From Tropicimonas sp. IMCC34043 (lineage in GTDB: Bacteria > Pseudomonadota > Alphaproteobacteria > Rhodobacterales > Rhodobacteraceae): 64,000 nucleotides of DNA. The notes beneath the pieces are model-generated. The model ran no database searches. It worked only from the letters and a program-made list of their open reading frames with translations, and was not told the DNA's origin. Of this stretch, positions 60,762 to 64,000 are shown piece after piece. The first letter of the stretch is position 1, and every line of letters starts with the position of its first letter. The DNA lies in the NCBI RefSeq assembly GCF_003390845.1, contig NZ_QMEK01000004.1:186001-250000 (forward strand), in the 5' to 3' direction. The position numbers and the translations under genes are program-made.

Positions 60762-62539
60762 TCCGCACCCCGCTGCGCCCGCTTGCCCGTGTGCTTTCGG
60801 CTCGTGCGAGGGGGGAAAACCCCGACGACATCGAACGCGAGAACCTGGCGCAACGCCACGAGGCAATGCGCGACCGGATGCGGCACCGCGCCGAAGGGCG
60901 GCTGTTCGTTCTGGCGATGTGTTTTCTGTGCGCCTATGTCGTGGTGGGCGTCCGAATGGGTATGCTGGCCGGGTCGGAACCGACCGAGGCCCAGGTTGCC
61001 TCCACCGACAGCGAAATCGTGGCCCAGCGGGCCAACATCGTCGACCGCAACGGGCGGATCCTCGCGACCAACCTGTCGACCCATTCGCTCTATGCCCAGA
61101 TCCGCGACATGGTGGATCCGGTGCGCGCAGCCCAGCAACTGGCGGTGATCTTCCCCGATCTCGACGCGGCAAAGCTGCAGGCGCAGTTCACCGGCAAGGC
61201 AAAGTTCATCTGGATCAAGCGCAAGCTCAGCCCCGAGCAGATGCAGGCAGTCCACGACATCGGCGATCCGGGGCTGCTGTTCGGCCCGCGCGAGATGCGG
61301 CTTTATCCCAACGGGCGGTTGGCTTCGCACATCCTCGGGGGGGCAAGCTTTGGCCGCGAGGGCGTCGATTCGGCCGAGGTGATCGGGGTTGCCGGGGTCG
61401 AGAAGGCCTTTGACGGCTGGCTGCGCGATCCCGCCAACAACGGCGCGCCGCTGCAGTTGTCGATCGACCTGACGGTTCAGGCGGCGGCACGCGAAGTGCT
61501 TTATGGCGGCATGCGGCTGATGAATGCCAAGGGCGCAAGCCTCGTGATGATGGATGTGCACACGGGCGAGATCGTCTCGATGGTGTCGCTGCCCGATTTC
61601 GATCCGAACGACCGGCCGCGTCCGCTTCTGACCGGCGACGCCTCGGACAGCCCGATCTTCAACCGGGCGGTGCAGGGGGTCTATGAGCTTGGCTCGGTGT
61701 TCAAGCCTCTGACCGTCGCCCAGGCGATGGAACTGGGTCTGATGGGGCCCGACACGATGATCGACAGCCGCAGCCCGCTGGTCTGGGGCAAGTTCAGGAT
61801 CCGCGACTTCCACAACTATGGCGCGCAGCTTTCAGTGACGGACGTGATCGTCAAGTCGTCGAACGTGGGCGCCGCTCACATCGCGATGCAGATCGGCGGC
61901 AAGCGGCAGCGCGAGTTTCTGGGGGCTCTGGGCCTGCTGGAGCCGACCCCGATCGAGATGGTCGAGGCGCCGACTGGCCGGCCGTTGCTGCCGCCGAAAT
62001 GGTCCGAACTGTCGACCATGACGATTTCCTACGGTCACGGGCTATCTGTCAGCCCGGTGCATCTAGCCGCGGCCTACGCCTCGGTCCTGAACGGCGGCAC
62101 ACGGGTGCGCCCGACACTGCTGAAACAGACCGGGCCGCAGTATGGCGAACGGGTGGTCAGCGAGCGCAACAGCGCGGAGGTGCGCAAGATGATGCGCGCG
62201 GTTGTCACCCGCGGCACCGCAAGCTTTGGCGAGGTCAAAGGCTATTCGGTGGCCGGCAAGACCGGCTCCGCCGACAAACCCAAACCCCGCGGCGGGTATT
62301 ACAAGGACAAGGTCATCGCGACCTTCGCCAGCGTCTTCCCCTCGGAGGACCCGCGCTATGTGATGATCCTGACCCTCGACGAGCCGACCGAAACCTCGGG
62401 ATCGATCCCGCGCCGCACCGCGGGCTGGACGGCGGTGCCTGTTGCGGCTGAAATGATCCGGCGCACGGCGCCGCTGCTGGGGCTGCGACCACAGGTTGAA
62501 ACCGGGCCGATCGTTGCGTCCTTCCGGACGTCGAATTGA
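60758..62539 (+). CDS. ftsI: FtsI (PBP3), septal peptidoglycan transpeptidase
   Basis: The 593-aa class-B penicillin-binding protein has a short cytoplasmic tail, one membrane helix (LFVLAMCFLCAYVVVGV), a pedestal domain (QRANIVDRNGRILATNL) and a transpeptidase domain with the active serine in ELGSVFKPLT, SxN motif in KSSNVG, and KTG in VAGKTGSAD. It cross-links septal peptidoglycan. It overlaps ftsL by four bases and is followed 101 bases later by murE. Confidence 0.95.
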   Translation: MIRTPLRPLARVLSARARGENPDDIERENLAQRHEAMRDRMRHRAEGRLFVLAMCFLCAYVVVGVRMGMLAGSEPTEAQVASTDSEIVAQRANIVDRNGRILATNLSTHSLYAQIRDMVDPVRAAQQLAVIFPDLDAAKLQAQFTGKAKFIWIKRKLSPEQMQAVHDIGDPGLLFGPREMRLYPNGRLASHILGGASFGREGVDSAEVIGVAGVEKAFDGWLRDPANNGAPLQLSIDLTVQAAAREVLYGGMRLMNAKGASLVMMDVHTGEIVSMVSLPDFDPNDRPRPLLTGDASDSPIFNRAVQGVYELGSVFKPLTVAQAMELGLMGPDTMIDSRSPLVWGKFRIRDFHNYGAQLSVTDVIVKSSNVGAAHIAMQIGGKRQREFLGALGLLEPTPIEMVEAPTGRPLLPPKWSELSTMTISYGHGLSVSPVHLAAAYASVLNGGTRVRPTLLKQTGPQYGERVVSERNSAEVRKMMRAVVTRGTASFGEVKGYSVAGKTGSADKPKPRGGYYKDKVIATFASVFPSEDPRYVMILTLDEPTETSGSIPRRTAGWTAVPVAAEMIRRTAPLLGLRPQVETGPIVASFRTSN

Positions 62540-62640
62540 CTTGCGGAGCCGGTTGCGAACTGGCTTCAAAGGGGTGTGATGGCGTCGCCGCGGCAATGCG
62601 CGACGCTCGCGAGAGAGACCCGAAAAGGGGGTATTGAGCC

Positions 62641-64000
62641 ATGAGCACCGGAGCTTGCAGATATTTGGCCGACCTCGGCCTGACCGCCAAGGGGGGGGAC
62701 AGCGCCCGCATCCTCGGGCTTGCCGTCGACAGCCGCGAGGTCGGGCCCGGCTACCTGTTCGCCGCCTTGCCGGGCACCCGCGTGCATGGCGCCGAATTCA
62801 TCAAATACGCCCTTCGCATGGGGGCCTCGGCGATCCTGACGGACGCAGAGGGTGCCCGCATCGCGTCGCGGGACCTGGCCGCGGGCGATGCGGCGCTGGT
62901 CGTGGTCGAGGATCCGCGCTCGGCGCTGGCCGGCGCGGCGGCGCTGTGGTTCGCCGCCCAGCCCGACGTCATGGTCGCTGTCACCGGCACCAACGGCAAA
63001 ACCTCGGTTGCGAGCTTCACCCGCCAGATCTGGGGGGCCATGGGCCTGTCGGCGATCAATCTCGGCACCACAGGGATCGAAGGCGCGTGGGAGGCACCGC
63101 TTGCCCACACCACGCCCGAACCGATCACGCTGCACCGGGCGCTGGCCGAGGCGGTGGCCAATGGCGTGACCCACGCCGCGATGGAGGCCTCGTCCCACGG
63201 GCTGTCCCAGCGACGGCTCGACGGGATCCGGCTGGCGGCTGCGGGGTTCACCAACCTCACGCAGGACCACCTCGACTATCACCATGATCTGGCAGAGTAT
63301 TTCAATGCCAAGGCAGAGTTGTTCCGCAGCGTTCTGGGCGAGGATGGCGTGGCTGTCGTGCAGGTCGATACCGGCCCCGGCAAGCGGATGGCAGAGCTTG
63401 TCGATGACCTTGGGCAGGAACTGATCCGGGTCGGCCGATCCGAGACCTGCCATCTGAGGATCCTTGGTCTGCGGTTCGACAGTACCGGTCAGGACCTGCG
63501 GTTCTCGTGGAACGGCGCGGTCCGGCAGGTCCGGCTCGAATTGATCGGCGGCTTCCAGTCCGAGAACGTCATGCTCGCGGCGGGGCTTGTCATCGGGTCG
63601 GGCAGCGACCCGGTCGAGGTGTTCAATGCCCTGCCACAGATCCGCGGCGTGCGCGGCCGCATGCAGCTTGCCGCGCGGCGCGACAACAGTGCCTCGGTCT
63701 TTGTCGATTACGCCCACACCCCCGATGCGCTGGCGACCGCGCTGCAGGCGCTGCGCCCGCATGTCATGGGCCGGCTGATCTGTGTCTTCGGCGCGGGCGG
63801 CGACCGGGATCGCGGCAAGCGGCCTTTGATGGGGCAGGCCGTCGCCGCACACGCCGATGTCGCCTTCGTCACCGACGACAATCCGCGCAGCGAGGATCCG
63901 GCCGAGATCCGCCGCGCGGTGCTTGAAGGCTGCCCCGATGCGACCGAGATCGCCGACCGGGCCGAGGCGATTCTGCGCGGCGTCGATGCGCTGGAGCCCG
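62641..64000 (+). CDS. murE: MurE, UDP-MurNAc-tripeptide synthetase (partial, runs off the window)
   Basis: The frame from the ATG at 62641 stays open to the end (453 complete codons). It has the N-terminal VDSREVGPGYLFAALPGTRVHG, ATP-binding GTNGKTS, HTTPEPI, the carbamylated-lysine-region ASSHGLSQ and NLTQDHLDYH, and DYAHTPDAL, with the diaminopimelate-recognising motif DDNPRSEDP. It therefore adds meso-diaminopimelate to UDP-MurNAc-dipeptide. AAAAGGGGG lies upstream of the start. Only the last few dozen residues are missing. Confidence 0.95.
   Translation, partial: MSTGACRYLADLGLTAKGGDSARILGLAVDSREVGPGYLFAALPGTRVHGAEFIKYALRMGASAILTDAEGARIASRDLAAGDAALVVVEDPRSALAGAAALWFAAQPDVMVAVTGTNGKTSVASFTRQIWGAMGLSAINLGTTGIEGAWEAPLAHTTPEPITLHRALAEAVANGVTHAAMEASSHGLSQRRLDGIRLAAAGFTNLTQDHLDYHHDLAEYFNAKAELFRSVLGEDGVAVVQVDTGPGKRMAELVDDLGQELIRVGRSETCHLRILGLRFDSTGQDLRFSWNGAVRQVRLELIGGFQSENVMLAAGLVIGSGSDPVEVFNALPQIRGVRGRMQLAARRDNSASVFVDYAHTPDALATALQALRPHVMGRLICVFGAGGDRDRGKRPLMGQAVAAHADVAFVTDDNPRSEDPAEIRRAVLEGCPDATEIADRAEAILRGVDALEP

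Overview
The window looks like chromosomal DNA from a high-GC alphaproteobacterium of the Rhodobacterales (Rhodobacter/Rhodovulum-like). Evidence: strongly GC-biased codon use, a nifA-nifB-fdxN-nifZ-nifT order, a dcw cluster opening with mraZ-rsmH-ftsL-ftsI-murE, several DUF1127 genes each followed by Rhodobacter-type 'Cuckoo/CcsR' small RNAs, and a short palindromic repeat ending in GAGGATATTT that I associate with this order. No tRNA, rRNA, CRISPR array or intact insertion sequence was seen. The species was not identified.

Layout. 1-4.2 kb: the end of nifA, then a nif operon (nifB, ferredoxin, LRV Fe-S protein, nifZ, nifT, SIR2-like protein) behind a clear NifA-site plus sigma-54 promoter. 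4.2-8.05 kb (minus): a 54-aa membrane peptide, a di-haem cytochrome-like protein and a PhoX-like phosphatase. 8.1-15.8 kb: tetrathionate respiration, ttrS-ttrR followed by ttrB-ttrC-ttrA. 16-19.6 kb: a PhaC-like alpha/beta hydrolase overlapping a plasma-membrane H+-ATPase. 19.7-25.3 kb (minus): a 4-TM protein and acetone carboxylase acxA-acxB-acxC. 25.5-35 kb (minus): a nucleoside-type BMP/ABC transporter overlapping xdhC-xdhB-xdhA, probably a purine uptake and oxidation unit (transcribed order xdhA, xdhB, xdhC, ATPase, two permeases, binding protein). 35.3-38.7 kb: dnaE.

38.8-45.8 kb is an accessory, stress-related stretch: two uspA genes, a decayed third uspA, three paralogous small membrane proteins, a phosphotransferase-like protein, a monooxygenase-fold protein, an outer-membrane-barrel-like protein and a GlsB-type protein. 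Part of it is a tandem duplication with lower GC. 45.9-49.3 kb is pyruvate carboxylase, followed by a DJ-1/PfpI protein, an MFS exporter divergent from a MarR regulator, a UvrD-type helicase and a receiver-only response regulator. 55.5-57.8 kb holds four DUF1127 genes. One is followed by five tandem ~80-nt RNAs with two CCUCCUCCC-loop hairpins each, one by a single such RNA, and one by a degenerate version without the motif. 57.9-58.9 kb has no convincing gene, and 58.9-64 kb is the start of the division/cell-wall cluster; murE runs off the end.

The strongest unusual signals are the five-copy Cuckoo RNA array, two inverted copies of one palindromic repeat carried in frame inside both xdhA and xdhB, the SIR2-like gene at the end of the nif operon, the tandemly duplicated uspA/small-membrane-protein unit with a decaying copy, and an acetone carboxylase gamma subunit that appears to lack half of its expected metal-site cysteines.
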